Shown: positions 23,828-36,728 of the stretch, piece by piece | How positions within the stretch are numbered: the stretch's first letter is position 1 | Layout of the letters: each line of letters begins with the position of its first letter | From: Sequoia sempervirens | Taxonomy: Eukaryota > Streptophyta > Pinopsida > Cupressales > Cupressaceae | DNA: 64,000 nucleotides | Reading direction: 5' to 3' | Assembly (NCBI GenBank): GCA_007258455.2 | Contig: VDFB02000001.1 | Span: 17,852,162 to 17,916,161 of the forward strand | Notes under the pieces: model-generated | The model's input: only the letters and a program-made list of their open reading frames with translations | Told to the model about the DNA's origin: nothing | Database searches by the model: none | Translations under genes and position numbers: made by a program

Positions 23828-25075
23828 TTGAGAATAGGAGTCCTCCCCACTGACATAACCCCAAACCTCAAAAGAGCCTTTGTCAAAAATTCATCATGTT
23901 TTGTCATCCTAGGAGATACTCTATATGGTAGAAGCATTGAAGGAACCCTTTTACATTGCCTAAATGCTGAGGAAGCTTTGACTTCCTTAAACAAGGTACA
24001 TAGCGACATTTGTGGTTCACATTCAAGTGTAAAGACCTTGGCTAAGAAACTACTAAGGATTGGGTACTATTTTCCAAGAATGGAAAGATAAGCTCACGAC
24101 TATGTCAGTATGTGTTTGTAGTGTCAGTAGCATGGGGAACTCATCCATGCATCCATCCAAGAGATCCAACTGATTGTCACACCTTGGCCCTTTTCACAGT
24201 GGGGGCTCAATCTCGTTGGAAAAATCACCCCCACCTCATCCAATGGACATAAGTTCATTATCACCACCATTGAATATTTCACAAAGTGGGTGGAAGCTAT
24301 CCCCATGACCTATATCACAGGAAAGAAGCTATCAAAGTTCATCTTGAACTAACTATTTTTCCGCTACGGTGTCCCTCAAGCCATTATCTCAGATAATGGG
24401 ACACCTTTCAAAAACTAGGATGTTCGCGACCTATGCCAAAATTTTAATATCCAACATCACTTCTCCACTCCATAATATCCTCAAGGAAATGGCCAAGTTG
24501 AGGCTACAAATAAAACCATCCTAAAAATCTTCAAGAAAATAGTCAATGACGCTGGTCATGACTAGCATTTGTAGTTGAATCCTTCCTTATGGGCCTACCG
24601 AATAAGCATTTGCACACCAATAGGTGCCACCCCATTCTCCCTAGTTTATGGATCAAAATCCATACTCCCTATTGAGATCATTGAGATCAAGCTATTCTCC
24701 CTTAGAATATCACTGCAGAATCTCATCACAGATGAAGAATATTGGGCATCAAGATTAAACGAGCTGGAACTACTAGATGAGTAGCGTATGCATTCCTTAA
24801 ACAATTTGCAATTCTACCAAAACTGACTCAAGCAGAGTTATAACAAGAAGATCAAGAGTCGAACATTCCAAGGTGGAGAACTTGTTCTGAAGGAGAATAA
24901 AAAAATGTTCCAAATCTAGACAATAAGGGAAAATTTGAACCCAATTGGTTAGGACCCTTTTTCATCACAACAAGCTACAAGTTAGGGGCATACCAGCTAT
25001 CAACACCTGATGGAGAACCTCTATAGGAGCCCATGAAAATTCCCATCTCAAAAAATTTTATGCCTAATCTTGCAG
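23828..25075 (+). pseudogene. Tat integrase (first catalytic Asp lost)
   Basis: The zinc-binding HHCC part reads HSDICGSHSSVKTLAKKL, then YYFP and a Cys pair at about 24110-24125. The core has WGLNLVGKI with Asn (AAT at 24209-24211) where the first catalytic Asp belongs. IISDNGTPF (second Asp) and NGQVEATNK (Glu) are intact. The C-terminal part runs through FQGGELVLKENK and YKLGAYQLSTPDG to about 25075. Several TAG/TAA codons interrupt it. The enzyme would insert element DNA; this copy is inactive. Confidence 0.83.
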
Positions 25076-27469
25076 GGTGTAAAACCAAAAAATACAAAAA
25101 AAAAAGAGAAAATGTCCTGAAAAAATGGTCACCCTAATGAAAACCTGGCAAACAGGCATTTTGGTGACAACAAAAAAATCAAAATATATAAAAATCCATA
25201 AAAAAATATTTAAAAAGGGGTTAAAAAAATAGTAAAGAGAAAAATCGTCCTCTAGTGAAAACCACTTCAGTGGTGCTTTGGGCAAGTACCTTGGTGAAAA
25301 CCTAGAAAATAGGTGCCTTGTGTAATTAAGTACTTTCCATCCACAAGGATCTCCATGACTCATTCAGAACCATCCATCCATTACACTTCCATCATCCATT
25401 GCATTCCATATCTCCATCCATCATCCATTTGCATTTGCATCATAGCTTGGTCCTGTGTTCGTGTCATGATCCTTCTTAGTACTACTTAGCCTATTCTCAT
25501 GGTCAGTTTGTCCTGCCTATATCATATACTCTATTGCATCACACTAGGGGCATGTTCTCATCAGATCATATTTGTGTATATTCTGGAAGTCTTCCTTAAA
25601 TCAAAAAATTGAAAAACATCAGAAAACCAAAAAATCAAAAAACATTCAAAACATATCAAAATTCAAAAAATAGGTCAAAAAGTTAGTCAAAAAGTTAAAA
25701 AATAGAGTCGTCTTGTTGAACTATAGGTCTTTGAGCTTTGAATGTAGGCATGGTTGATCTCTGATCTTCCCCCAAGGCACTTAGGTTAGTCCTTTACGAG
25801 TTTGTCACAATAAACTAGAAATTCATTTGTTCATATCTCATCAATAATCAAGTTTGTGTTAGTCAAACTACATGGTATATACGTGTATAACATAGGCAAG
25901 GCTCATTTATTGATTAGCCCCCGAGGCCCCTAGGATAGGTCTTTAAGTTAGTCTCTTGGTCAAAATCTCAAAAAACCTCAAAAACATTAGAAAATTGATA
26001 CTCAAAACATTTGCAAAACATCTCAAAAAATACCAAAAATAGCCTTAAAACATTTCAAAAACATCAAAAGCATCCAAATATTTGAAAAAATTCGTCCAAC
26101 TCAACTCGCTTTCACGCATAATAAAATTCACTCGTAATAAACAATCCTCATCCTCAACCTTTGGTGAAATAGTAAGAAACAAGTCTAGCAGGTTAAAAGT
26201 GGAAACCCAAAGTGTCAAGGTCTCAAGTCTAGGCTAGTAGGTAAACAAGTTGGTCAACTCTTTGTAGTAATAGCCCATTATCTAGTCAATTTCATCATTA
26301 TTTGATAACATCATGTCCTAGGATGCATCCTTCCTACAATGTACATCAACATCAGGCATTATTGTAGTTTAGTCTTGGCTAGCAGTATGAAGAACATTAG
26401 CTTGCGTGTTTACTTGATCTTTGTCTTTTGATTTATCTTATTGCACTCATTTTGATTACCTCTCGATGATGTCCCAAACAAAGGGATTTGGAGAGAAATA
26501 AATGGGGAAATGATCATTATCTTTCTATCTATTGTGCTTGTTGGATATTCTTGTAATATAACCTTGGTCATGTGTGCTTTGTTTAGGTGTAGGAAGGATG
26601 TTTTAGGTGTCTTGTTGACCACATAGGAAGGCTTGCATTTCCATGTTTTGGTCTGAGATGCTAGGAATATCTGAACTTCAATTTAGATAAGGTTTCGTAT
26701 GTCAGATGTGAATAGGAGTACTCCTATCTACTTGTCGTGTCAAAGTCCATCACACTAGGTACAATGGCATCCTGGTTATGTATACCTTGATCCATTGTAT
26801 CTATGTGTGTTATCAAACATAAGGTAAGTAGCCAAGTTTTAAAAACCCAATTCTTGATAAGCATCACCATTTATCATCTCTAATAATGTCTCGTAGATCA
26901 TGGACTTGTTGGATCCTCTTGTCTTCATCTCATTTCTTCTTTCTTCTCTCTGCACTAACATGGTACCATGACAGTTAATCATCATCACCAATGCATCCTT
27001 CTTGCATCCACAAACCATCAGCATACTGCATATCATATCATATCATATAAGAAACACTGATCATCTCACATCCATTTTCATCATCGCATAATATAGAAAT
27101 ATTAGTCTAAGCATCTCATAAACAATACATTTTCATAAAACATCCATTGCATAATCATATAGGAATCATCACATCATCCATCTCAAATGCAATGCATCAT
27201 CATTTTAAGTTGTTTAGGCTAATATAGACTAGTTATTCTGAGCATCTTAAAACCATCTCATTTGCATCATCATCATAACCATCCATACATCCATCTTGAA
27301 CCTCTTTGTCATGAGATTGACCCTCAAATCAAACTTTTCACTCGATCTCTCAATGGGGCAGTGTACCAGTATACTTCTTTCCGCTGGGGCATCCAAAAAA
27401 ATTAGAATTTTTTTGAATTTGACTATGGCAAGATTATTCTTTGAACCAACACAGCAGGTACATTGCTTC
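25076..27469 (+). mobile_element. Tat 3' non-coding region
   Basis: The stretch lies between integrase and the polypurine tract. It contains A-rich low complexity at about 25590-26100 with repeats of CAAAAA and ATTCAAAA, and short internal repeats such as GTGAAAACC near 25255 and 25292. CATC-rich sequence follows near 27000-27300. No protein domain is seen on either strand. A long 3' region is typical of this lineage. Confidence 0.6.
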
Positions 27470-27483
27470 AAAGAGGGAAAAAA
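27470..27483 (+). promoter_or_regulatory. Polypurine tract of the Tat element
   Basis: The 14-purine run AAAGAGGGAAAAAA lies immediately before the TG of the 3' LTR. Position and composition match the plus-strand primer site of LTR retroelements. Confidence 0.8.
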
Positions 27484-28654
27484 TGTAGACACATAAAATA
27501 TACATGCATCTGATCTGGATTCACTAATTTCAATTCATCCTTAATCATCCCTCTCCTAACCATTTTAATTGAATAATCTTTATCTGATTAAAATTCATCA
27601 TATTTCCTCTTTTAATTAAATAAATCAATCTTTATTTAATGAAATCACATTACCCCTTCCAATTAGATATATCAACTTTATCTAATTAAATATCTCATTC
27701 TATTTGATTAAATCATATTATTCTCTATAATTAAATAAATCAATTTTATTTGATTAACTTCAAATGTTCTTCATTTAATTAAATAAATCAAATTTATTTA
27801 ATTAACTTACTAATGCATCATTTTCCTCCCATTTTATTTAAATAAATCCAAATATCTAAATCAAATTTCATGTCAACTAATCTCTATCTAAAGTTAATTA
27901 AATCCTAATTAACTCTAAATCTAATCCTCAAATCCTCTAGCTTTTGCAACTTGCACAATAAATCCATTTATTTGATTTATTATTTCTTATATTTTTATTC
28001 AAAATGGCATCTTTATGGAATATGCTTCAAATTTGAAATCTCCCCCCAAAAGGGACTTGTCCTCCAACATGGCATTAACTCATCTTACATTGTCTCTTAC
28101 ATGTCTCCAACTTGGCATTTAAGACACTTTCTTCTTCCTCAACAAGCCAAATTTCAAAATTTCAAATTTCTACCTAATATCATTTATGGTAACAATGACA
28201 AAAATGTCCTCATTCCCTCCTCCATTGACATATTGACAAGTGGCATCTTGCCATTGGTTTGTCTTTTGTCCCACATGTTTCCATTCTTCTCATTTCTCCA
28301 TCATTCTTTCCTATAAATAGAGCATCTCTCTATTGATTTGGGATCCACAATCTTATGCACAAGTTCATTGTTTCCATTTGAATTCATAGCATTTTCAAGT
28401 CATTCTCATCATTTAGCTTATCAAGGGTTGGGAAAGGGCTACTTTCCATATCAAAGTAGCACCATTCCACTATGGAATAGGGATGAACATGCTTTCTTAC
28501 ATGTTTGCATTGGTTTCTTTCATCTTTTGTTGTTTGGTTTGCATTATGGGGCATGTTGGATTATTTCATAGAGATGTTATATTTTCTTTGTTTTAAATAA
28601 CTAACCATATAATGTGCGATTATGTTTTAGCATTTGCAAATTTTAGCGTCTGAA
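27484..28654 (+). repeat. Tat 3' LTR C, complete
   Basis: It starts TGTAGACACATAAAATATAC and ends near TTTTAGCGTCTGAA, where LTRs A and B read TTTTAGCATCTACA. It is the best LTR of the family for its promoter: TATAAATA at 28312-28319, so transcription would begin near 28345. The 5' third is rich in AATTAAAT. Because LTR B lacks its start, the two LTRs can be compared only over about 0.95 kb, where they differ by several percent by eye. Confidence 0.88.
28312..28319 (+). promoter_or_regulatory. TATA box in LTR C
   Basis: TATAAATA sits in a pyrimidine-rich context (CTTTCC before it), and the same position in LTRs A and B carries TATAAACA and TTATATAG. It would drive element transcription from the U3/R border. 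Confidence 0.6.
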
Positions 28655-29365
28655 AGTGCCATATCATATATCACACAATGGAGGAAAAGGGGAAGTTTTT
28701 CTATTTGCATTTATGATTTCTTATATTCCACTATATTTTTTCGTGTAACAAGTTTGAAAAGATGGATATGTTGATAAAAAGCTTCATTTAGATAATTTTC
28801 ACCATAAGCTGAAAAGATAACTGTGTAGACATGGAAAAATGCAATGTCTAGAATAGACTATGTTTGTTATGCTCTGACTATGCATCTAAATATTCATGGA
28901 TACACATATATCATATATTGTACAATGACAAAGCTATAAAAAAAAAAGTGTTCTCATAGATGTTTCCCTTTTTTGCAGTGTTTTTTTTGCCAAATTAACT
29001 TTAAGGAAAAGAGAATGTAGATAAAGAATTGGACAAGGTGGGACTTTTCTATAATGTTGATAAGTATAGGGAAAGAAGAATTTATGGAAATACTTGTTTG
29101 AAAACAAAACCAATTTTGTGGATGAAAAATATAGATATCATTAAAAGGAAGACATTAAAGGAATGTGAAAGATTTTGATTCAAGGCATAAATTTCACACA
29201 AATAACTTTATAAACATACCTGATTTTGATATATACTGGAGCCTATCTAGCCATGCAAGAAGGGAAAAGTTCAATGTATAAGTTAATAAAATACAATTTT
29301 ACAAAACACATATACATAGTTTAATATACTGGTATGTCCAAAACATGTTACTTGTAGAACTTTCA
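28655..29365. other. Intergenic, no gene seen
   Basis: AT-rich DNA after the Tat element. No conserved frame and no repeat recognised other than short A and T runs. Confidence 0.5.
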
Positions 29366-29383
29366 GTACATATACATATACAC

Positions 29384-29444
<61 letters not shown>

Positions 29445-29464
29445 CACATATACACATACATACA
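29366..29464. repeat. Microsatellite (ACATAT)n
   Basis: About 16 near-perfect hexamer units of CATATA/ACATAT type over about 100 bp. The His-Ile and Tyr-Val frames it produces on both strands are artefacts of the repeat. Confidence 0.95.
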
Positions 29465-30937
29465 CTTTTTATCCTTTGTTTATTATTTCTAGTTATCTCT
29501 ATGAATCTTGGCATTACACCCATTACCATAGGGGAAATTGCAATTAAATCTACAAATATTTGACCAATGTAGAAAATAACCCATGATTATGATTAACCAA
29601 ATTTCTATCTCCCAAAACAACGTGTTCACCAGGGGAAAAGTAGTTTCATAAAGCCTCTATGCATCAAGCTTACTCCCCCTGTAATGAAATTCAGAATAAA
29701 AAAATCAATTTTTAATGAATTACTTCATAGTACAATTGAAGAATCAGTCAAACCATTTTTTATCAAAAAAAAAAAGACAAACTTGACGAAGAAAAGAGTG
29801 TGATAATGCAATACAGATTTATTCAGTTTCTTAAAATAAATGAATAAATCTATTGAAGAACAAATATATGGCATTTATTGTTTTAGTTATCTTTGTGCAT
29901 CTTTTTTGTTACACCCATTAACGTAGGAGAAATTGCAGAATAACATAGGAGTGATTGCGTATATATGTATATGCATAGGGTTAGTGTGAAAGCATAAACA
30001 TATTGGAGATAAAATTAGTTTTGTGGTTGTTAAGTGGTGTTCTTTCCAATATCTCTTTTACCTATTCAATTTATTTGTTTGAAGTTTTTGTCGATATTTT
30101 TTTGCTAGCCCAACCCTGAATAAGATTTTTTATGCAGTAGATCCTTTACAGTTTCTCTATTTGTCTATTATTGTCACACTGTCAAAGGAGCCACATCGAT
30201 CTTGATCTATATATATGCATATATATTTCTACTTAAGGTATTGAACACATTTCTTTTGTCAAGCCCAGTTCAAATAAAGAAACCAGTCCTAGCGATGAAA
30301 TTATTGTTACACCTTGTTTAGATATTGATAGAGTTTCAATTTAGAGTATATTCAAGCATGCCTAAAGTTCTATCAGTATGTCGATAAGGTGTAACAACAA
30401 TTTGTTCACTTGCACTGTGTTCTTCATTTGAACTACATTTTTCACTTTGAATGTTGTTTGTAACTAATTTCACATACATACATGTCCACATATAAACTAT
30501 TTTGGGGTAAGATTTCAATCACAACAAAACACTTAAGAATCACAAGAAAATGACACATGATCGGGAACCTCAAAATTTTACAATTTAAAAACTTGAAAAC
30601 AATCCTTTTTATAAGAACAATAGAATAATTTGTTACAAGGAGCTTCAAATAGATCAGGGAAAAAGAGTATCATGAAACATATTTGTACAAGACAAGCAAT
30701 CTATGTAACAACTTGCTTGTCAAATCTAAATTCAAACTGCATTATGTGACACTCGATATTATAGACAAATATGGAAATTCTAAAACAACCTAGGAGACTT
30801 GGCCCATTTTTTTTTTATGGAAATGTGGAGCTTCTTAATTATGTGGGTTGGTAGAGATGGGGTTGGTGCCCTTGATATGCATAAGCTTAATGGTGAGTGT
30901 TTTCTCACGTGAGGGTTAATACATCCCGTCATTGTTG
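29465..30937. repeat. Dispersed repeat fragments, no gene
   Basis: Contains a copy (about 29940-30170) of a repeat seen again at 32067-32300 and partly at 33371-33520. Its landmarks are AACATAGGAGTGATTG, a short TA tract, GGGTTAGTGTGAAAGC and TTATTTGTTTGAAGTT. The minus-strand segment at about 30810-30935 matches plus-strand 34400-34530. No coding gene is supported. Confidence 0.6.
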
Positions 30938-31012
30938 TATGTGTATATGTATATGTATGTTTATGTATATTTATATTTATATCTATATATCTATATATAT
31001 ATATATATATAT
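30938..31012. repeat. AT-rich microsatellite
   Basis: Imperfect TATG, TATT and TA repeats over about 75 bp, ending in a pure (TA) run near 30990-31010. Confidence 0.85.
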
Positions 31013-31816
31013 TTACATATAATGTGAACTGCATGTTAAAATCCATGCTTCAAAGCATACACAGATACATATACATGTGTATATATATATATTGCAAACA
31101 AACAACACCATAATGGCTCTTTTGACAATGTAGCTAAATCAATATATTTTTTGGCACATTTTAGGCTATACTTTCCCACACTGCAACACCCATGTAAAAC
31201 AACCTACAAATTTCAAAGAACAAAAATTTGAACATAAACAATAAATAAATCATTTATGCAAAACGCCCATGTAAAACAACTTACAAATTATGGAGAACAA
31301 GAATTCTAAAAGCCTCAAACCTGTTATGAAATTGACCACGTAGCTGAAGGTGACAATTTTTACAATGGTCTACTATGAAACCAACACCATAGTGGTTGTT
31401 TTGACAATAAAACTTAAACAAAGTATTCTTTCCCACACTGCAACACTCAATATTGCATTTACTTCATCCACCCCCATCGTACAACAATGACATAATGAAT
31501 TAACACCCCCATGACATATATATAAATTCATGTTGCATTGTTCAATGAGCCACAGTGGTCTTTGTCTATATATGTGGATATATATATATCTACCTATATG
31601 TATATTTTAAAACATGGATCAAGAAATTCAATACATACATATAAATATATATGTATCTACCAGAGAATTCAATTTTGTATTTTGTCTATAATATTCAATA
31701 CCCAATAAGTGTTAAAAATTATAGATGTTTGAAAACCCACATTAAATAGTACTTTAAAATTTGGAAAATGGAAGATGCGCACATAGGACAATTGCAGATT
31801 AACATAGGAGTGATTT

Positions 31817-31913
<97 letters not shown>

Positions 31914-34650
31914 TGTCAGACCCACTACCATAGGATCAATTGTAGTTGAATCTTGTTTCTTTGGTAAAAAAATTTGGTTAGGGTTAGTAATTTTATCACC
32001 CTCCATTTATTGTTTTAGTTATCTTGTGCATCTTTTTCGTTACACCAATTAACATAGGACCAATTTTAGATTAACGTAGGAGCGATTGCATATGTATATA
32101 TATGCAAAGCGTTAGTATGAAAGCAAAAATATGTTGGAGAAAAAAATAGTTTGGTGGGTGTTAAGTGTTATTCTTTCTAATATCTCTTTTATGTATTCAA
32201 TTTATTTGTTTGAAGTTCCTGACGGGATTTTTTTGTCAACCCAAACCATGAATAGGATTTTTCGTGTAATAGCTCCTTTACAATTTCTTTATTTGTCTAA
32301 AATATTTACTACTAGGAAATCTAGTTCAATTTTTTGACTAAGGGTGTGTTGTTATACACATTTTGTATAGGTTATTGATACTCATTGGCTTTAGGAGTTG
32401 TATTTAATTTGGGCTTGTTTCCAAAGAATGTAGCTTGATTTTTGAATTGACAATCCAAATATTACGTAGACTGCTTGTCTTGTATGAATATGTTTAGCAT
32501 GGATTTTCAATCATCTATGATTTATGTATGATTCTTAAGTCTTTTTCTAATAGTTGTTTTATAGTTTTCCTATTTCCTATAATATTTAGTGGTAAATTAT
32601 GTAGCTTGAATTTTGAATTGAGAAGCCAACTGTTACTTACAATTTTTTGTTACAACTTCTCTAGATAGTGATAGAATTCTAGGTAAGTAGGAATATGCTG
32701 TAAACTCAAATCTATACATGCATTTGACTTGAACTGGGTTCTTTACTTTGAATAGCCTTTGTAAGGAATTTTACATACATAGATTTCCATTTCTAAACTT
32801 TTTTGGGTGAAGGGAAATTGACAAAGACCTAGTAGGAAAACACTTAACAATCCCAAGAAAATGACACATGTTGGAAAACCCACATTATATAGAACAAAAA
32901 AACTATGATAATGAAGACCAATTTGTTATGGGGAACTTCAAACAGTTTAGACAAAGAGGGAAATTGGAAAAGACCTATTACAAAAATAGCTAACAATCAC
33001 ATGAACATGAAACATGTTTGAAAACCCACATTAAGTATAACTTTAAAATATGGGGAATAGGAGAGGCAAACTACAATAATGAAAAATTTGGTATGGATAA
33101 TTGGAAAAAAGAATACCATGAAGAATAGTTTCTTATGGGGAACTTCAAACAGTCTAGGAAAAAAAAAGTATTAGGAAACATATTCATATAAGAGACACAG
33201 CATGTTCCATATAGACAAAATAACAATGACAAATAATAGTTTGTTATAATGACCTTCCATACGACCTTCCATAGAAATAGATAAATTCTCAAAGAGCTAT
33301 TACAGTAACACTTAGCAGCTTTCATACTAACCCTCTGCATATATATATATGCAATCACTCCTATGTTAATCTATACTAGCATGGAAAAAAGATAGTTTCA
33401 TCGCTTTTAAGTGTTATTCTAATAGCTCTTTTATCTATTTAGCTTTACATTTTTAGTTGATAGGCTATTTGTTTGAAGTTTCCACTGGGATTCTCATCAT
33501 CCCAGCCATGAATATGATATTTCATCATGGAAATACTGCCAAAGATACATAAAAATAACTACAAACAATAAATGCACTACCAAAAAATTAATAGCCCTAA
33601 CCATATTTTTTGATGAAAGAAAGAAGATTTACTAGTAGTAAATGCATCCATACAGAGCCATGTCTTTCAACTCTCCAAAATAGGTATAATACCAAAGATA
33701 GAAACATACAACAAGGAACAATAAGTAGAGAGTGCAACACCTAAACAATAAATCACTCATTTGTACAAAATACCCATGTAAAATGACTTACAGATTTCAG
33801 AGCACAATAACTACAAACAATAAATGAAACCTAAAAAATTTACTAACCCTTACCACATTTTTTTGTGAAAGAAATAAGATTTAATTGCAATAAATCCATC
33901 CATACCCATCTAAAATGACCTACAGATTCTGGAGCACAACACTCTTAGAACCCTCCAATCTGCTATAAAATTGAGCCAAAGCTAATGATTTTTACAATAG
34001 TCTACTATCAAACCAACACGACAATGGCTCTTTCGACAATGCAACTTAATCAATATACCTTCTCTTACATTTCGCAGCACATCAGTGTTAAAACCCTCCA
34101 ACTTGCTATCAAAAGGAACAATGAGTAGAGAACAAAAGAAATGAACAATAAATTAATCATTTAAGCAAAATACCCATGTAAAATGACTTACAGATTTTCG
34201 TAGCACAATAGTTTTAAAACCCTACAATCTGCTAAAAAATGGAGCTGAAGCTGACGATTTTAACAAGAGTCTATTATGAAACCAACACCACAATGGTTGT
34301 TTCCACAATACAGCTTAATGAAAGTATACTTTCCCACAATGCAACACTCAATATTGCATTTACTTCATCTTCCTGCATTTACTACCCCTGGCTCCATCAT
34401 ACAACAACAACAAAATGCATTAACATTCCCGTGAGCAAACACTTACATTTCAGCTTCCACATATCAAGGACACCAACTCCACCATTGCCAACCCACGTAA
34501 CTGCGAAGGTCCACATCACCACAAAAAAACCCAGTCACGTCGCTACTGGCCAGGACATCTCTAGTGCCGAAAAATCCATTTCATGGTTGGGCTAACGAAA
34601 CTCCCAGTGGAAACTTCAAAGAAAATAGGCTATCAGCTAATAAGTTTAAT
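31013..34650. repeat. Cluster of diverged direct and inverted repeat copies
   Basis: A unit with landmarks CAACACCATAGTGGTTGTTTT, TTTCCCACACTGCAACACTC and ATTGCATTTACTTCATC occurs at about 31380-31520 and 34280-34430. A block with CCCATGTAAAA and ACTTACA occurs near 31190, 31268, 33773 and 34170. A block of about 57 bp reads one way at 32067-32122 and in reverse complement at about 33314-33370. Reverse complement of 33110-33235 matches the tandem unit at 2098. Several short frames arise, including 34239-34595, but none shows a domain. It looks like a mosaic of one or two unclassified repeat families. Confidence 0.6.
31816..31912. repeat. Compound microsatellite (TA)n(TG)n
   Basis: A short TA run (31816-31836) is followed by about 38 perfect TG repeats to 31912. 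Frames coding poly-Cys/Val or poly-His/Thr across it are artefacts. Confidence 0.97.
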
Positions 34651-36283
34651 ATTTATTTAATTAATTTTAGTCTTCATATCCATATCTCCTAAAAATTAAA
34701 AAATATAAATTATTCATTCCCCTCTTTTCACCTTAAACCATTAGTTGACTAAAATCAATTAGCTAAGTAATAGATCCACTTGGAAATTCTTAAGCATTCT
34801 TAAACAATGGTTAAGTTTGCACATGCCATTCTTGTACATTGATTATGCATCCCAATTCTCGAAAAGTACTCTCCTTCAATCTTATTGATCCACTCAATCT
34901 AAAAGATCTTAACCCTTCACAAGTCTTAGCAAAATACTTTTAGGACTTCCAAAATGGTCCTTTTTTATGATTACAATCCATATTCTCCCAAGAAGATCTC
35001 CACAACCCAAAATCTCTTGGATCATAGAGCTCCTTTCTTGTACCAATTGCAAGGTGCCACTTGGAGGTATCTTATGGCTCCAATTCTCTCATGAAAATTT
35101 ATTTATTAATATCTCCAATCAATCCTAGTCCTTGATCATTCATCCCAAGACCATAAATAACATATCGTATGGGCTATTTTATATACTTCATGAATACAGG
35201 GTTATGTTGCTAGATTATGAGCATCAACATAGCATCATTCTCTCATAAAAAAATGATCATATCCACACTCTTAGCATGCAACAAGGAGCCTTTGAGATAT
35301 TTTTTTTTCATTCATTTTAGGTGCACTTACCTCTTGGACATGAGAATTGAGCATGAGATAAAGGTTTTCATTTATTTTTTTAAGTCCTTTATTTTTGTTT
35401 CATACTTGCTTGATCACACATAAATATACACCCTCTCTTAGGGATTTTAACAACTTACATAATTTTGATTTATTGATTTAATGGGTATGATAACAACTAA
35501 TACAAATTATGATATTTATAACATGATTCATCTATATAGTTTTTAATTCACGAGTAATGTTTCACACAAACCCATCTCTCATGAGAATGAATAGTCCACT
35601 TAGCACTCATTGCATCTAGGTTATCCTTACGAGGTTCAACATCATGACTTCTCAAAGGGTAACATATCACTATACTAGTTTGACTCATTTGTGCTTGACT
35701 ATGAAGTTTACCTAAGATCGACCCCACTTAACTCGCTACCTCATTTGTAAAAATATTAACAAGTATTGTACCTTATTTTAAAGAATGATAAATTTTTGAA
35801 ACATATATATGTGTGTAAATAAACTATTAAATACAATAAATATTTACAATAACAACTAATTAAAAGATAAATAAATAAACTTTACTAAAATTATTGAAAT
35901 CAAAGTTAAATATAAACTTGAACAAGTAATTAAAATATAAGTAAACAAATAATTTAAAATTATTGAGAACAAAGTTAAAGTTAATTCTTTAACAATATTG
36001 TTCAACATCTAGGGCATTATCAACTTGACTTTGTAGTCGATTTTTTCAACTTACCATATCTAATAAAGACAATGCATATTATAGCCATTATTCATTAAAA
36101 AGAAGAGGACAATACTTGTTTGAGAGCACTAGTAAAGATTAATGTTGGAGACGTGGTATAGGGATTGTATTTCTTGCCCTCTACAAATCTCTTAGGTATA
36201 AATTCTTTATCTCAACTCTTTCTAGTTTTCAATTCTTTTGTCAACATAGACTTTAGGTAAAAGTAAACAATCGCAAACATAAA
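34651..36283. other. Intergenic, no gene seen
   Basis: AT-rich sequence with no recognisable domain or clear repeat. Small frames such as 35217-35423 have no supporting features. Confidence 0.5.
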
Positions 36284-36728
36284 ATACTATGACCTAATCT
36301 CTCTATGATACTTATTGAATAAAAATGGAAAGTAGTAAAATAATAATGTTTCTATGAACCTAAGGTTAACACACAATTCTCTTGATTTAGAAATTTTAAG
36401 CAAATTTGTATAAGCCAACCTTTAATTTTTTCTAATCTCAATAGGTCTTCTTTTTCAAAGAATTGACAACTAGAAAGAGTTAAAAAAAGAAAACGAGATC
36501 CATTGAAATTAGAAAAATATTAAAGATTAGCTTATACAAGTTTGCATAGGAATTCTAAGTCAAGAAAAGTGTGTTAACCGTTGAGAATTCTATGTCAAAA
36601 GAACTTTGTTAATCCTTAGAAATTCTAAGTCAAGAAAAGTGTGTTAATCCTGGATTTATCCCAACATTATTATTTTACTACTTTCTATTTTTATTCAATC
36701 AGTACGGGGAAATATTAGGTCGTAGTAT
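36284..36728. repeat. Imperfect inverted repeat (foldback) upstream of the P450
   Basis: The left arm (36284-36456) and right arm (about 36482-36728) are reverse complements over most of their length. The outer ends pair as ATACTATGACCTAAT with ATTAGGTCGTAGTAT, then TTGAATAAAAAT, then GAAAGTAGTAAAATAATAATG, and then the block around TTTGTATAAGC. The right arm is longer because a segment with TTCTAAGTCAAGAAAAGTG is present up to three times (about 36549, 36583, 36616). The loop is about 25-30 bp. The outer right end stops one base before the G-box of the P450 promoter. It could be a foldback transposon or MITE; no target duplication was found. Confidence 0.8.

Larger units (their letters stand above)
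11204..28654 (+). mobile_element. Giant Tat/Ogre-lineage Ty3/gypsy element (~17.4 kb)
   Basis: The bounds are a truncated 5' LTR (11204-12150) and a 3' LTR (27484-28654) of the same family. In between, in order, lie a primer-site-like sequence, a leader of about 4.7 kb, gag, protease, RT, RNase H, a second archaeal-type RNase H, integrase, a 2.4-kb non-coding 3' region and a polypurine tract. The second RNase H and the very long leader are known marks of the Tat lineage (Ogre, Retand, Tat). All coding parts are riddled with stops and frameshifts, and two catalytic sites are mutated. The two LTRs differ by several percent by eye, so the insertion is old. The first ~240 bp of the 5' LTR and the 5' target duplication are lost at the LINE junction. 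Confidence 0.82.

Noticed and set aside
21571..24306. Minus-strand frames of 60-129 codons in the Tat pol region
   Set aside because: They overlap plus-strand RT, RNase H and integrase motifs that are clearly real.
29283..29563. Tyr-Val and His-Ile repeat peptides on both strands
   Set aside because: Translation of the ACATAT microsatellite.
31719..32052. Poly-Cys/Val and poly-His/Thr frames
   Set aside because: Translation of the TG microsatellite.
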